Source of the DNA: Burkholderia sp. HI2500 | Lineage (GTDB): Bacteria; Pseudomonadota; Gammaproteobacteria; Burkholderiales; Burkholderiaceae | Direction of reading: 5' to 3' | DNA: 64,000 bases | NCBI RefSeq assembly: GCF_002223055.1 | Contig: NZ_NKFL01000004.1 | Span: 248,001 to 312,000, forward strand | Part shown: in pieces, positions 26,513 to 36,900 of the stretch | How positions within the stretch are numbered: the first letter of the stretch is position 1 | How the letters are laid out: each line of letters opens with the position of its first letter | The notes under the pieces: model-generated | Seen by the model: only the letters and a program-made list of their open reading frames with translations | Told to the model about the DNA's origin: nothing | The model's database searches: none | Program-made: the position numbers and the translations under genes

Positions 26513-28804
26513 ATGAAAGATTTCCCCCTGTCGATAGTTCGTCGCACCGTTCGATTCAAGGTCAATCCGGTCCGGGATCTGGCCTTGTCGGGGACGACGT
26601 CCTTCGATTGGACGTCGACGGGAGATAATCCCGCTTTTGATCTGGAATCGGAGTGCAGGAACGCAGTTGTTCCAACAGGCTGGGTATATGTCGAGTCCAG
26701 AATGATCCGGCGTGGAGCGAATCTGGTGGCTCGGCTCCAAGTGGATGCAGGGGCGGGCTTTTCGGATACGGAGTCCTTTTTCATCCCCGCGACTCGATCG
26801 GGGAATATCAAGCACATCATCAAGATTCCGTCTGAGGCGCGACGTTTGCGTCTGGTTCCCATGCGAGGCGAAGGTGTCGTTCGACTGGAGTTCTTGCAGA
26901 TAACTGAAATATCTAGTGTAGAAAGAGTCGCCAGGATGGCCGAGTGGGTCATTGGCGATTTGCTGAAATTCAGGAATACCGGCCGGGCAAGAAAGCACAA
27001 TATCACCTGGGGGCGCTTGCTGACCGATCTGCGCAAGGTGTATGAGGATTGCGCGAGATTACGATTTCATTCGGTGCCGTTGGGCTACGACTCGTACGTG
27101 AGGAAATTCGATACGCTGCTCCCATCCGATGTTGCTTCCATCCGGCAGCATATCGGCTCGTTCGCGAAGCAGCCACTGATTTCAATTCTGATTCCGGTTT
27201 GTGGGGCTTCGGTCGAATTTCTTGAATTCGCTATCGAGTCGGTTTTCGGGCAAATTTATGAAAACTGGGAGTTGTGCGTCGCCGTTGACGAAGGTGTTGA
27301 TTCGAAAGTCACTTCGTATTTGAACGCGGTTTCTGAAAAAGACGAGCGGATAAATATCGTTTTCCTGGCGGCGGCCGGACGTGTTTCGAGCGTAACGAAT
27401 GGTGCTCTGGAATTGGCGAGCGGGGAATTTATTGCGATTCTCGGTGAAAATGATGCTATTTCTCCTCATGCATTGTATTTCGTTGCCCTGAAAGTCAATG
27501 AAATTGATGGTCTGAATATTGTGTACTCCGATAAGGATGAGATCGACGAAAGTAACGTCCGGGGAAATGTGTGCTTCAAGAGCTCATGGAATCCGGATTT
27601 ATTTTTTTCCCATGACATAATTTCTCATCTGGCCGCCTATAGAGCTTCTCTCGTACGTAAGATAGGTGGACTTCGAGCCGAATTTGAGGGCGGACAGGAC
27701 TACGATCTCGCGCTCAGATGCGTGAAGAAAAGCACGTCGTCCCAAATTTGTCACATTCCACGTGTGCTCTATCATTCCCGTCGATGTAACAATTCAGAAT
27801 CGGTCGATTCGAATGCCGAGCAGCATGACGATGCTGCGAAGGAACGGGCGCTTATGGATTTTTTCAAGGATCAGCCCGGGGTGCGTGTTTCCCGAGGAAA
27901 TCTGACTGGAACCTGCCGGGTGCAATATCCGGTTCCTGAACCCATGCCTAAGGTCACTGTAATCATACCGACCCGGGATGGCGGCCAGGTACTAAAGAAG
28001 TGCGTCCACAGTGTAATTCATGGGACTGCCTACGCGAATTTGGAAATAATTGTCGTCGACAATCAAAGTAAGAATCGGGAGACGATCGATTATCTGCAAT
28101 CGCTATCGCTACGAAGCAATGTGACAGTACTAAGGTATGATTTTCCTTTCAATTATTCTTCGATAAACAACTTTGCTGCGAAACATGCTACCGGAGACGT
28201 ACTGTGCTTTCTGAATGACGATGTGGAAGCGATCCGGTCGGATTGGCTCAACGAGATGGTCTCGCATTCGTTGCGGCCAGACATTGGCGCCGTGGGGGCG
28301 AAGCTTCTCTATGCCGATGGATTCATTCAGCATGCGGGGGTCGTGATGGGGATCGGGGGGTTCGCCAGCCATGGGCACCGGCTATATCCTTCTATGCACC
28401 CGGGCTACGCAGGAAGAGCGGTTCTCGTCCAGAACTTCTCGGCGGTCACGGCAGCGTGCTTGGTTATGCGCCGGGATGTATTTCATGCTGTTGGTGAATT
28501 TGATGAAGAAAATCTGCCGGTTGCGTTTAATGATGTGGACCTGTGTCTTCGTGTACGAGAGGCGGGTTACCGAATAGTATGGACGCCTTATGCAATATTG
28601 TACCATTACGAATCCTACAGTCGAGGAGATGATCAAATGTCTCCCGAGAAGCGCGCAAGATTTAATCGGGAAAAGAAGTTTATGATTTCCCGGTGGCGTA
28701 CTGATCAGTTAAATGATCCGTACTACAATCAAAATTTGACTCTCGATCGAGAGGATTTTACTATTGCCGATTTCCCGAGGCTGTATGAGCCTTGGTGCGC
28801 TTGA
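26513..28804 (+). CDS. Large double-domain GT2 glycosyltransferase (second of a pair)
   Basis: A 763-residue paralogue of the preceding gene with the same domain order. There is an N-terminal beta-rich segment, a first GT2-like module (ISILIPVCGASVEFLEFAIESV, FIAILGENDAISPH, VYSDKDEID) and a second full module (VTVIIPTRDGGQVLKKCVHSV, IIVVDNQSKN, LCFLNDDVEAI, AFNDVDLCLRVREAGY). The ATG at 26513 gives a length matching its neighbour; a longer frame to 26363 is not supported. The gene is visibly AT-richer than the first copy, so the pair may reflect separate acquisition rather than recent duplication. A 252-base gap precedes it. Confidence 0.84.
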   Translation: MKDFPLSIVRRTVRFKVNPVRDLALSGTTSFDWTSTGDNPAFDLESECRNAVVPTGWVYVESRMIRRGANLVARLQVDAGAGFSDTESFFIPATRSGNIKHIIKIPSEARRLRLVPMRGEGVVRLEFLQITEISSVERVARMAEWVIGDLLKFRNTGRARKHNITWGRLLTDLRKVYEDCARLRFHSVPLGYDSYVRKFDTLLPSDVASIRQHIGSFAKQPLISILIPVCGASVEFLEFAIESVFGQIYENWELCVAVDEGVDSKVTSYLNAVSEKDERINIVFLAAAGRVSSVTNGALELASGEFIAILGENDAISPHALYFVALKVNEIDGLNIVYSDKDEIDESNVRGNVCFKSSWNPDLFFSHDIISHLAAYRASLVRKIGGLRAEFEGGQDYDLALRCVKKSTSSQICHIPRVLYHSRRCNNSESVDSNAEQHDDAAKERALMDFFKDQPGVRVSRGNLTGTCRVQYPVPEPMPKVTVIIPTRDGGQVLKKCVHSVIHGTAYANLEIIVVDNQSKNRETIDYLQSLSLRSNVTVLRYDFPFNYSSINNFAAKHATGDVLCFLNDDVEAIRSDWLNEMVSHSLRPDIGAVGAKLLYADGFIQHAGVVMGIGGFASHGHRLYPSMHPGYAGRAVLVQNFSAVTAACLVMRRDVFHAVGEFDEENLPVAFNDVDLCLRVREAGYRIVWTPYAILYHYESYSRGDDQMSPEKRARFNREKKFMISRWRTDQLNDPYYNQNLTLDREDFTIADFPRLYEPWCA

Positions 28805-28940
28805 GCGGCATGAATTATTTGATGCCGGTTGAGTGTGTCCGCCTAGAAGCATGCGGCGTTTCAGAATTGTGGTGAATCTGGCTGTTGTGTGATCCTTCCG
28901 GGTGTCCCTATGAGAATCAAGTAACACAGAAGGAATATTC

Positions 28941-29897
28941 ATGGACGTTAAAAAGCGCTTGCTTCCAGGCATTCCAATAATCGAGTCGCCGCTTTTCGAT
29001 ACCGAGATTGTCCAAGCTGAGTTGATGCCTGGTGAGCGTGAGATCGCCGTTGCGCTGAACCGTAACGGCTATGCGGTGATCGATTTCCCGGATCCGGACC
29101 TTGATGCACGGATTGCGCGTATTCGGGAGCGCCTGACCCCGTTGTTTGCTGACACGGGATTGAGCGAGGATGGGGTGTTCCACGAGGCTGGTCGCATTCA
29201 GGACGCGTGGATAAGCGATCCGGATGTGAAAGCGATTGCCACCAACCCTCAGATACGGGATTTACTCGGGCGCCTGTATGGCCGAGTTGCATTTCCATTC
29301 CAGACGCTCAATTTTCGGGTTGGTACGCAACAAAAGCTGCATACCGATGCGGTACACTTCTCGTCGATTCCGCAGCGATTCATGTGCGGGGTGTGGGTCG
29401 CACTGGAAGATATCGCGGCGGAAGCGGGGCCGCTGCAGCTCGTCCCCGGATCGCACAATTGGCCGATGATCGATAATGCAATGGTTGGTCGGCGAGGATT
29501 CGGGGTACCCAGCGAATCGGCGCAATTACCGTATCAGAAAATCTGGGATGCCATGGTGGAAGCGAAGGGGGCGGACATTAAGACATTCCAGGCGCGTAAG
29601 GGACAAGCGCTGATCTGGTGTGCGAATCTGCTGCACGGCGGGAGTCATCAAATCGATCCAGCTATGTCCCGCTGGTCACAGGTGACGCACTATTTCTTCG
29701 ACCATTGTGTCTACTACACACCTGCATTTTCCGACGAATACCTGGGTCGCCTGCAACTCCGTAATCTGGTCAGCATCGTTGACGGTGCACAAAAGCGTAA
29801 TTCCTATCTCGGTGAAGAGGTCGTACCGTCTGCCGCGGGTGCGCGCAAGTCGCGAACCCTGACAGGAAGATTGCGCAAGTGGATGGGTTCCTCTTGA
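28941..29897 (+). CDS. Phytanoyl-CoA dioxygenase (PhyH) family Fe(II)/2-oxoglutarate oxygenase
   Basis: A 318-residue non-heme iron oxygenase. The facial triad is visible: H134 and D136 in LHTDAVHFSS and the distal H232 in LLHGGSHQ. Other family features are PFQTLNFRVGTQQ, CGVWVALEDIAAEAGPLQLVPGSHNWP and ALIWCANLLHGG. AGAAGGA precedes the ATG by 7 bases. Located between capsule glycosyltransferases and wcbO, it probably hydroxylates or oxidises a capsule sugar, lipid or tailoring group. The substrate is unknown; PhyH proteins in polysaccharide loci are rarely characterised. Confidence 0.85.
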   Translation: MDVKKRLLPGIPIIESPLFDTEIVQAELMPGEREIAVALNRNGYAVIDFPDPDLDARIARIRERLTPLFADTGLSEDGVFHEAGRIQDAWISDPDVKAIATNPQIRDLLGRLYGRVAFPFQTLNFRVGTQQKLHTDAVHFSSIPQRFMCGVWVALEDIAAEAGPLQLVPGSHNWPMIDNAMVGRRGFGVPSESAQLPYQKIWDAMVEAKGADIKTFQARKGQALIWCANLLHGGSHQIDPAMSRWSQVTHYFFDHCVYYTPAFSDEYLGRLQLRNLVSIVDGAQKRNSYLGEEVVPSAAGARKSRTLTGRLRKWMGSS

Positions 29898-30405
29898 ACT
29901 TGCCTATTTGATTGCCATGGTGGCGATGGGGCTCACGGCTGGCGAAAGACCGTGGACTTTACGAGAAAGTCACGACGCCCGATGGACGCATGAAGCGGCG
30001 TCCACGCGTCGGCTAATGCGCTGGCGGAAGCGCCAGCACGTACCTCTCCACGTAGCGGGCTTGTGGCGCAGTGGTTCGAGTGGTTCGGCGTGCGTTGTGA
30101 TGGCGGGATGCCCGGCACACGCCCGGTTATCGCAACGAAGAGGTGCCGCGATGCCGAGCAGGGCCGCCGGCACGAATGCGACGCTCGGATGAATTCAGTT
30201 TTTGGCGGTCGACATATGTCGTTTTTTTTACAGCGACATACATTTCGCATTTGTATTGCAATGCGGTATCCTCCACACCTCCTGCGGTCATCGCCGCCCC
30301 ATTCAGCCACTGAGTCTGGCTCGAAATTTTGCGTTCGTTACATTTGCCTTTCTTGGGTGTTGCGGACATATTCGTGCTTCTTCGGGCTTCCATTCAATAA
30401 CCTAG
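29898..30405. other. Gene-free gap upstream of wcbO
   Basis: This 508-base stretch holds no convincing coding sequence. The left half is GC-rich with short chance frames and the right half is AT-rich. A perfect 12-bp palindrome cgacatatgtcg at 30210-30221 is followed by eight T (30222-30229), which could act as a weak terminator or regulator site. Nothing else is recognisable. It probably contains the promoter for wcbO-wcbT. Confidence 0.5.
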
Positions 30406-31611
30406 ATGCCGCGCTCGTTTCTCGTGCTACAAGGCACTGCTTCGCTTTTTTTCTATCGACTCGCGCGCGCGCTCCGAGACAGGGGGTTTGCCGTCTATCG
30501 AGTAAATTTCTGCGGTGGCGACTTGCTATATGGTGGGGTAGGGGCCGTTTTGAATTATAGCGACGGGGTTGAGAATTTACCGCAATGGTATGACGATACT
30601 GTGCGGCGAGAAGGAATCACCGACGTCATCATGTTCGGCGACTGCCGCGACATCCATCGCGAGATGCTGGCCGTCTCGACCGCGCACGGCCTGCGTGTCC
30701 ATGTGTTCGAGGAAGGCTACGTTCGACCGCACTGGATCACGTTGGAGAGTCACGGTGTTAACGGGCGCTCGTTGCTGCCGCGCGACCCCGCATGGTATCT
30801 GCAGCAACGCGGCGTAACGCCCCCCGCCAAGCAGTGGGAGGCCACGGGCTACAACCTGTACGAGCGTGCCTTCCACGACATTACGTATCGTTTTGCGAAC
30901 ACGGTATGCTGGCCCCGGTTTCCGAAGTATCGCAGCCACCGACCGAAAAACGGCTTCTTCGAATACTCAGGGCTGGCCGTTCGGATGCTTCTGCAGCGCA
31001 AACATCGACGCGAAGCAGAGATCGTTACGCGCGAGTTGCTCGACAGCGGACGGACTTACTACCTGTTTCCGCTGCAATTGAATTCAGACGCGCAAATCGT
31101 CGTGCATTCGTCTTTCGATGGAATTCGAGCAGCGATCAGCCATGTTGTGGAGTCTTTCGCGCGATACGCGCCGCAAGATGCGTTGTTGGTGATCAAAAAT
31201 CACCCACTGGATACCGGGCTGATCGAGTATCGGAATTTTTCGCTTAAAATTGCGCGTGCCGCAGGCATGGAGAATCGGCTTCGTTTCATCGATGCCGGGC
31301 ATCTTCCGACATTGCTTGAACATGCGCGCGGGGTCGTGGTGATCAACAGCACGGTCGGCTTGTCCGCGCTGCATCACAAGCGGCCGCTGGTTGCACTTGG
31401 CTCGGCTATCTACAATTTCAGCGGCCTGACCTGGCAGGGTGATCTCGATGATTTTTGGCTTGAAGGCGTGCCGCCAGATATGGATCTCTATCACGCGTTC
31501 CTCGACTACGTGATGCATCACACCCAGATCAACGGCGATTTCTACACCCGAACCGGTATTGCGATGGCCATTGCCGGCGCGGTCGCCCGGCTAGAGCGTG
31601 CGGATGGCTAA
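30406..31611 (+). CDS. wcbO: KpsS-like capsule Kdo transferase
   Basis: A 401-residue KpsS-family protein (E. coli KpsS is 389 residues), which adds the first beta-Kdo to the lysophosphatidylglycerol anchor in group 2 capsules. Recognisable segments are FLVLQGTASLFFYRLARAL, VYRVNFCGGD, VIMFGDCRDIHREM, VHVFEEGYVRPHWITLE and VIKNHPLDTG. VVVINSTVGLSALHHKRPL is the nucleotide-binding-like loop. The gene is intact. Its stop overlaps the wcbP start by 8 bases. Together with wcbA it predicts a poly-Kdo-type linker. Confidence 0.93.
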   Translation: MPRSFLVLQGTASLFFYRLARALRDRGFAVYRVNFCGGDLLYGGVGAVLNYSDGVENLPQWYDDTVRREGITDVIMFGDCRDIHREMLAVSTAHGLRVHVFEEGYVRPHWITLESHGVNGRSLLPRDPAWYLQQRGVTPPAKQWEATGYNLYERAFHDITYRFANTVCWPRFPKYRSHRPKNGFFEYSGLAVRMLLQRKHRREAEIVTRELLDSGRTYYLFPLQLNSDAQIVVHSSFDGIRAAISHVVESFARYAPQDALLVIKNHPLDTGLIEYRNFSLKIARAAGMENRLRFIDAGHLPTLLEHARGVVVINSTVGLSALHHKRPLVALGSAIYNFSGLTWQGDLDDFWLEGVPPDMDLYHAFLDYVMHHTQINGDFYTRTGIAMAIAGAVARLERADG

Positions 31612-32395
31612 GGCGTCGGTTCGGCACGTCGTTGTCACCGGCGCGAGCGCGGGTATCGGTCGCGCTCTTGCGCTCGCATACGCGCAGCCTGGTGCCGTAC
31701 TCGGCATCGTTGGCCGGAACGAGGCGCTGCTCGAATCGACTGCCGCGGCTTGCAGGGCGCGCGGTGCGACCGTGATCGTCGGTATCGTCGACGTCCGGGA
31801 GTCCGGCCCGATTCGCGCCTGGCTGCATCGCTTCGACGATCAGTATCCGATCGACCTGCTCATCGCCAACGCCGGCGTCGCGAGTACGCTGTCCTCCGCA
31901 TCTGACTGGGAAGATCTCGACCGTATTGCCAGTGTCGTCGACACGAATTTCTACGGTGCGATGCACACCGTCCTCCCGATTGTCGAACGCATGCGCATCC
32001 GCAAGCATGGCCGCATCGCCGCAGTCAGCTCTCTGGCAGCCCTTCGCGGCATGGCTATCTCGCCCGCATACTGCGCGAGCAAATCGGCGATCAAGGCCTA
32101 CGCCGATTCCGTCCGCCCGCTTCTGAAGCGCGATGGTGTCGGTGTCTCGGTTATTCTTCCCGGCTTCGTCAAAACGTCGATGAGCGACGTGTTTCCGGGT
32201 GACAAGCCTTTCATGTGGACTGCTGATCAGGCTGCCGCATATATTCGCAGAAAGCTCGATATCGGACGTGCGGAAATCGCGTTCCCCAGCCTGCTTGCAT
32301 TCGGCATGCGCATCCTGGCCGTGCTGCCCATCACGCTGGCCGATGCGATCCTCGACAAGCTTTCGTATCTGCCCGGCAAGGAAGACGTAAATTGA
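31604..32395 (+). CDS. wcbP: Short-chain dehydrogenase/reductase
   Basis: A 263-residue classical SDR with TGASAGIGRALA as the cofactor loop, LLIANAGVAS, catalytic Ser in AAVSSLAALRG, YCASKSAIKAYADS as YxxxK, and LPGFVKTSMSD. The C-terminus (LPITLADAILDKLSYLPG) is hydrophobic, similar to SDRs that act on lipids, including 3-ketosphinganine reductases. The ATG at 31604 overlaps the wcbO stop, and the wcbP stop overlaps the TTG of wcbQ. A role reducing a keto-lipid made by the downstream PKS and alpha-oxoamine synthase is attractive but inferred; a sugar substrate is possible. Confidence 0.87.
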   Translation: MAKASVRHVVVTGASAGIGRALALAYAQPGAVLGIVGRNEALLESTAAACRARGATVIVGIVDVRESGPIRAWLHRFDDQYPIDLLIANAGVASTLSSASDWEDLDRIASVVDTNFYGAMHTVLPIVERMRIRKHGRIAAVSSLAALRGMAISPAYCASKSAIKAYADSVRPLLKRDGVGVSVILPGFVKTSMSDVFPGDKPFMWTADQAAAYIRRKLDIGRAEIAFPSLLAFGMRILAVLPITLADAILDKLSYLPGKEDVN

Positions 32396-33921
32396 CGGGC
32401 GCGATCTGGCTCGCGTTCGCCGTTGCGGCCGGCGCGTCGTTTCTGCCGGACCGGATCGCAGTTCCGCGCGCGTCATTGCGGCGTCGCGCCGATGCGCTGC
32501 TTTTGCATGTGCTTTCGGTCGTGTTCCTTGCGTCGCTGATATTGCTCGTCACTGCGCGTCCAATCTTCTCGTCGTCCGTCGCGGTTGCGCTGGTCGGGCT
32601 CGTTGCGGTCGTGAGCAACGCAAAATATGAATCCCTGCGCGAACCGTTCGTTTTTACCGACCTCAGCCTCTTCAGCCAGTTGTTCTCGCATCCGCGGCTC
32701 TATCTGCCGTTCCTGAGCGCCGGCAAGATAGTTGCGATCGGCGTAGGGATCGTGTTGGTCGTCGCCGGCTATCTCGCCGAGGCGCCCGTCGCGCCGCGTC
32801 CGGTGCTCGCGCTGGCGGTCGTGGTTGCGTTCACATTCTTACTGGCGCGATACATTGCAGCTCGCCTGCCATTGGTGCTCGACGCAGAGGAAGATCAGCG
32901 CCGTCACGGTTTTTTCGCAGTATTCATTGCATACTTGCTGAACGGCATGCGGCCCGCGACGTTCGAAGCGTTCCGGCGCGTGGTCGAAGCGGGACCGTTC
33001 GCGACCGGCACGCCGGCGCTGCGCCCTGACGTCATCGTGATCCAGAGTGAATCGCTGTTCGATGTACGACGTATTTCACCAGCGATCACCCCCACCGTGC
33101 TTTCTCATTTCGATCGGGCAAGGAACGAGGCTGTCTGTTACGGCGAGCTTTCGGTGCCGGCGTGGGGCGCAAACACAATGCGCACCGAATTCGCGATGCT
33201 GACCGGCCTGGCGTATGAGCAGCTGGGCTACGCGCGCTTTTATCCCTATGCTTTTGTGCGTCGCGCGTGCGCATCGATTGCACGGTGGTTCGGACAGGCT
33301 GGTTACAACACGGTTGCGATTCATCCGTACTACGCTGATTTCTTCGGGCGTAACCGCGTATTCCCGTTACTCGGATTCGACAAGTTTCTCGATATAGAAC
33401 ACTTCGCCGATGCGCCGCGAGCGGGCCCGTATATCTCCGACGCCGCTGTGCTGGACGCCGTGCTTGCCGAGCTGGAAGCCGCACGCGACAAGCCGCAATT
33501 CGTGTTCGCGATGACGATGGAAAATCACGGCCCGCTGCACCTGGAGCAGGTTTTGCCTGGGGAATCGTCTTCAAGGCATACTCTGGGCGAGGGCACTTCC
33601 TGGCGCGACCTGACTGCATACCTTCGCCATATTGAAAACGCCGACGCTATGATCGGGCGTTTGCTCGATCATTTGCGCGCCAGCGATCGTGAAACAGTCG
33701 TTTGCTTTTACGGCGACCATGTTCCCGCGTTACCTCACGTATTCGAAAAGCTGGGCGTTTCTCCACAAACCAGCGACTACTTCATTTGGCGAAATTACGG
33801 CACAGATGTTCCCGAATGCCGGAATTTGGCGGCCGAAGAGCTTGGGGCGGCGCTGCTGCATGTGGTACAAGATGACGGAAATCGCGCGGAACAGCCGCAC
33901 GCATCCGAGAAAGCGACATAA
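32392..33921 (+). CDS. wcbQ: Membrane sulfatase / LTA-synthase-like (alkaline phosphatase superfamily) protein
   Basis: A 509-residue membrane-anchored protein. Four to five N-terminal hydrophobic segments (about residues 1-160) precede a periplasmic alkaline-phosphatase-superfamily domain. That domain has PDVIVIQSESLFD as the first metal motif, GANTMRTEF around residues 259-267 with the likely catalytic Thr, FAMTMENHGPLH and VVCFYGDHVPAL as the C-terminal metal site. This layout is that of LtaS/OpgB-type phosphoglycerol or phosphoethanolamine transferases as well as sulfatases. It may add or remove an anionic group on capsule in the periplasm. Start is TTG, coupled to wcbP. 'Sulfatase' is the family name only. 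Confidence 0.85.
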   Translation: MTGAIWLAFAVAAGASFLPDRIAVPRASLRRRADALLLHVLSVVFLASLILLVTARPIFSSSVAVALVGLVAVVSNAKYESLREPFVFTDLSLFSQLFSHPRLYLPFLSAGKIVAIGVGIVLVVAGYLAEAPVAPRPVLALAVVVAFTFLLARYIAARLPLVLDAEEDQRRHGFFAVFIAYLLNGMRPATFEAFRRVVEAGPFATGTPALRPDVIVIQSESLFDVRRISPAITPTVLSHFDRARNEAVCYGELSVPAWGANTMRTEFAMLTGLAYEQLGYARFYPYAFVRRACASIARWFGQAGYNTVAIHPYYADFFGRNRVFPLLGFDKFLDIEHFADAPRAGPYISDAAVLDAVLAELEAARDKPQFVFAMTMENHGPLHLEQVLPGESSSRHTLGEGTSWRDLTAYLRHIENADAMIGRLLDHLRASDRETVVCFYGDHVPALPHVFEKLGVSPQTSDYFIWRNYGTDVPECRNLAAEELGAALLHVVQDDGNRAEQPHASEKAT

Positions 33922-33924
33922 AAG

Positions 33925-36900
33925 ATGAACAGTAAGATTGCAATAATTGGGGTGGCTTGTCGGTTTCCCGGGAGCGCTAACAATCTCGGCGACTTCTGGC
34001 AACTGCTGCGCGACGAACGCGACGCAGTCACCGAAATCCCCGCCGACCGCTTCGGCACCGATTTCTACCAGCACCCGTCCAAGCGCGAGCCGGGCAAGAG
34101 CTACACGTTCGCCGCCGGCGTCGTCGACAACATCGCCGGCTTCGATGCCGCGTTCTTCGGCATTTCCCCGCGCGAAGCGGCCCAGATGGATCCCCAGCAG
34201 CGCCTGCTGCTCGAACTCGCATGGGAAGCGTTCGAGGACGCGGGCGTGCGCCCGGCCGACATGCGCGGCAGCAACTGCGGCGTCTTCGTCGGCGCCGCCA
34301 GCATGGATTACGGCAACCGCAACATGGACGATCTCAACGTGATCGATCCATATTCGGCGACCGGCAACACCCTGAGCATCGCGTCGAACCGCGTGTCCTA
34401 CCTGTTCGACCTGCGCGGCCCGAGCATGTCCGTCGACACGGCCTGCTCGTCGTCGCTCGTCGCGCTCCACCAGGCCGTCAAGGCGCTGCAGTCCGGCGAA
34501 GCCGACGTGGCGCTCGCGGGCGGCGTCAACCTGCTGCTGCACCCGTTCGGCTTCGTCAGCTTCTCCAAGGCGTCGATGCTGTCGCCGCGCGGCCGTTGCC
34601 GCACGTTCGATGCAACCGGCGACGGCTATGTCCGCTCGGAAGGCGGCGCGTTCGTGCTGCTCAAGCCGCTCGATCGCGCGCTCGCCGACGGCGACACGAT
34701 TCACGCGGTGATCGCCGGCTCCGGCGTGAATTCGGTCGGCCACTCGCCGGGCGGCATCAGCGTGCCGGGCGCGGCCGCGCAGGCGTCGCTGCTGCGCAGC
34801 GTGTACGCGCGCGCGGGCATCGATCCGCAGTCGCTGGCGTATCTCGAAGCGCACGGCACCGGCACGGCGGTCGGCGATCCGATCGAAGCGCGTGCGCTGA
34901 TCGACGTCGTGTCGGGCGAGCGCCCGGCGGACCGTCCGCTGCTCATCGGTTCGGTCAAGACCAACATCGGCCATCTCGAGACCGCATCCGGCATGGCCGG
35001 GCTGCTGAAGGCCGTGCTGTGCCTGAAGCATCGCGCGGTACCGCGCTCGCTGCATTTCGTCACGCCCAATCCTGGGATCGATTTCGACGGCGGGCGTCTG
35101 CGCGTCGTCGATCGCTACATGCCGCTCGACGCGGGCGACGCGCCGCTGACGGTCGGCGTCAACTCGTTCGGCTTCGGCGGAACGAACGCACACGTCGTGC
35201 TGACGGAGGCGCCGGCTGCAAACGAGGCGTCGGCGGCCGCGCGTGAGCCCGAGCCGACACAAGCGAAACTGTCTCCGCTCGTCCTGACCGCGCGCAGCGC
35301 GAATGCGCTCGGCGCGCTTGCGGCCCGCTATCTGACGATGCTCGACAACGGCGGCGACTGGCAGGCACTGGCCGCCGCGGCCGCACGTCGTCGCCAGTGG
35401 CTGGAACATCGAGCAATCGTTGCGCCGGCCGACGTGGCCGAAGGCCGCGTGGCGCTTGCGGCACTGGCCCAGCCGGCAGCGGAAGGCCTGCCGGCCTGCG
35501 TGGCAACCGGCCAGGCCCCGGCCGACGCGGTCCGCACCGCGCTCGTCCTCTCGGGCAACGGCTGCCAGTGGGTCGGGATGGGCAACGAACTCTATGCGGA
35601 GAACGCCGTGTTCCGCGCGGCGCTCGACGACGTCGACGCGCTGTGGTGCGCCGATGGCAGCCCGTCGCTCGTCGACGTGATGCGCGGCGGCCCGGGCGCG
35701 GAATGGCTGGCCGGCGCGGGCGCCGAATGGCTCGCCGCGACGGAGAACGCGCAGCCGCTGCTGTTCGCGATCCAGGTCGGCATGATTCGCGTGATCGACG
35801 CGCGCGGGATGCGTTACGACGCGGCGATCGGCCATAGCGTCGGCGAGATTGCCGCGGCGTGGGTGACGGGCGCGCTGTCGCTCGCCGACGCGGTTCGCGT
35901 GATCAAGATCCGCAGCCGCGCGCAGGCGATGACGCGCGGCAGCGGCCGGATGGCGGCGGTCGGCATCGGCGACGCGGCGGCGCGCGAACTGATCGCGCGC
36001 CACGGGCTGGCGCGGCGCGTCGAGATCGCGGGCATCAACAGCCCCGACGCGGTGACGCTCGCGGGCGAGCTGCAGGGCCTGCAGGCATTGGAGGCCGCGT
36101 TGCGCGGCAGCGGCAAGTTCTTCCAGATGCTGGATCTCGACTACGCGTTCCACAGCAGCCACATGGACCGCATCGAGCCGGTCGTGCTGGCCGAGCTGGC
36201 GAGCCTGCGGCCGCAGCCGGGCAACGGCACGTTCGTGTCGACCGTGACCGGTGGCGCGCTGGCCGGCACCGAGCTCGATGCTCGTTACTGGTGGCGCAAC
36301 ATTCGCGAGCCGGTGCGCTTCGGCGACGGCATCGCGCATCTGATCGAGCAGGGCGTCCGGCTGTTCATCGAGGTCTCGCCGCATTCGATCCTGCGCACGT
36401 ACGTGAAGCAGGCATTCGCGGCCGCCGGCGCGACCGGCGTGGCGCTGCCGACGCTCAAGCGCGATCACGGCAGCGCGGCGACGCTGCGGCAAGCGATTCT
36501 CGCGGCGATCGCGCACGGTGCGAGCGTCGATCCCGACCGCTTCGCGCCGGGCGAAGCGCGTGCTGCATTGCCGTCCTATCCGTGGCAGCGCGACCATTTC
36601 TGGCTGACGCCGACCGTCGAAGGCTACGGCCTCGTCAATCGTCGCCGCGAGCATCCGCTGCTCGGCTATCGCCTGCACGAGCACGCATTCGCGTGGGAAA
36701 ACCAGCTCGATCCGGCGAAGCTGCCGATGCTGGCCGATCACGTCGTCGACGGCGGCGTGGCGTTCCCGGGGGCCGGGTACGTGGAGATGGCGCTCGCCGC
36801 GGCACGCACCTTCTTTGATACGCCGGATGCGGCGCTCGAAAACGTCGAGATCCGCACGCCGGTGGTATTCCAGCCGCAGCAGGCGAAGCTGTTCCGGCTC

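Noticed and set aside
30406..31611. Possible inactivation of wcbO
   Set aside because: I recall wcbO being disrupted by an insertion sequence in a B. cenocepacia strain, but here the frame is intact at full length.
34221..35246. Arg-rich open frames overlapping wcbR, mutL and other GC-rich genes
   Set aside because: Very high Arg/Ala content, no domains and full overlap with well-identified genes mark them as frame shadows.
35695..35740. Short duplicated GAEWLA segment in the AT domain of WcbR
   Set aside because: A single small in-frame duplication outside the active site; unlikely to affect function.
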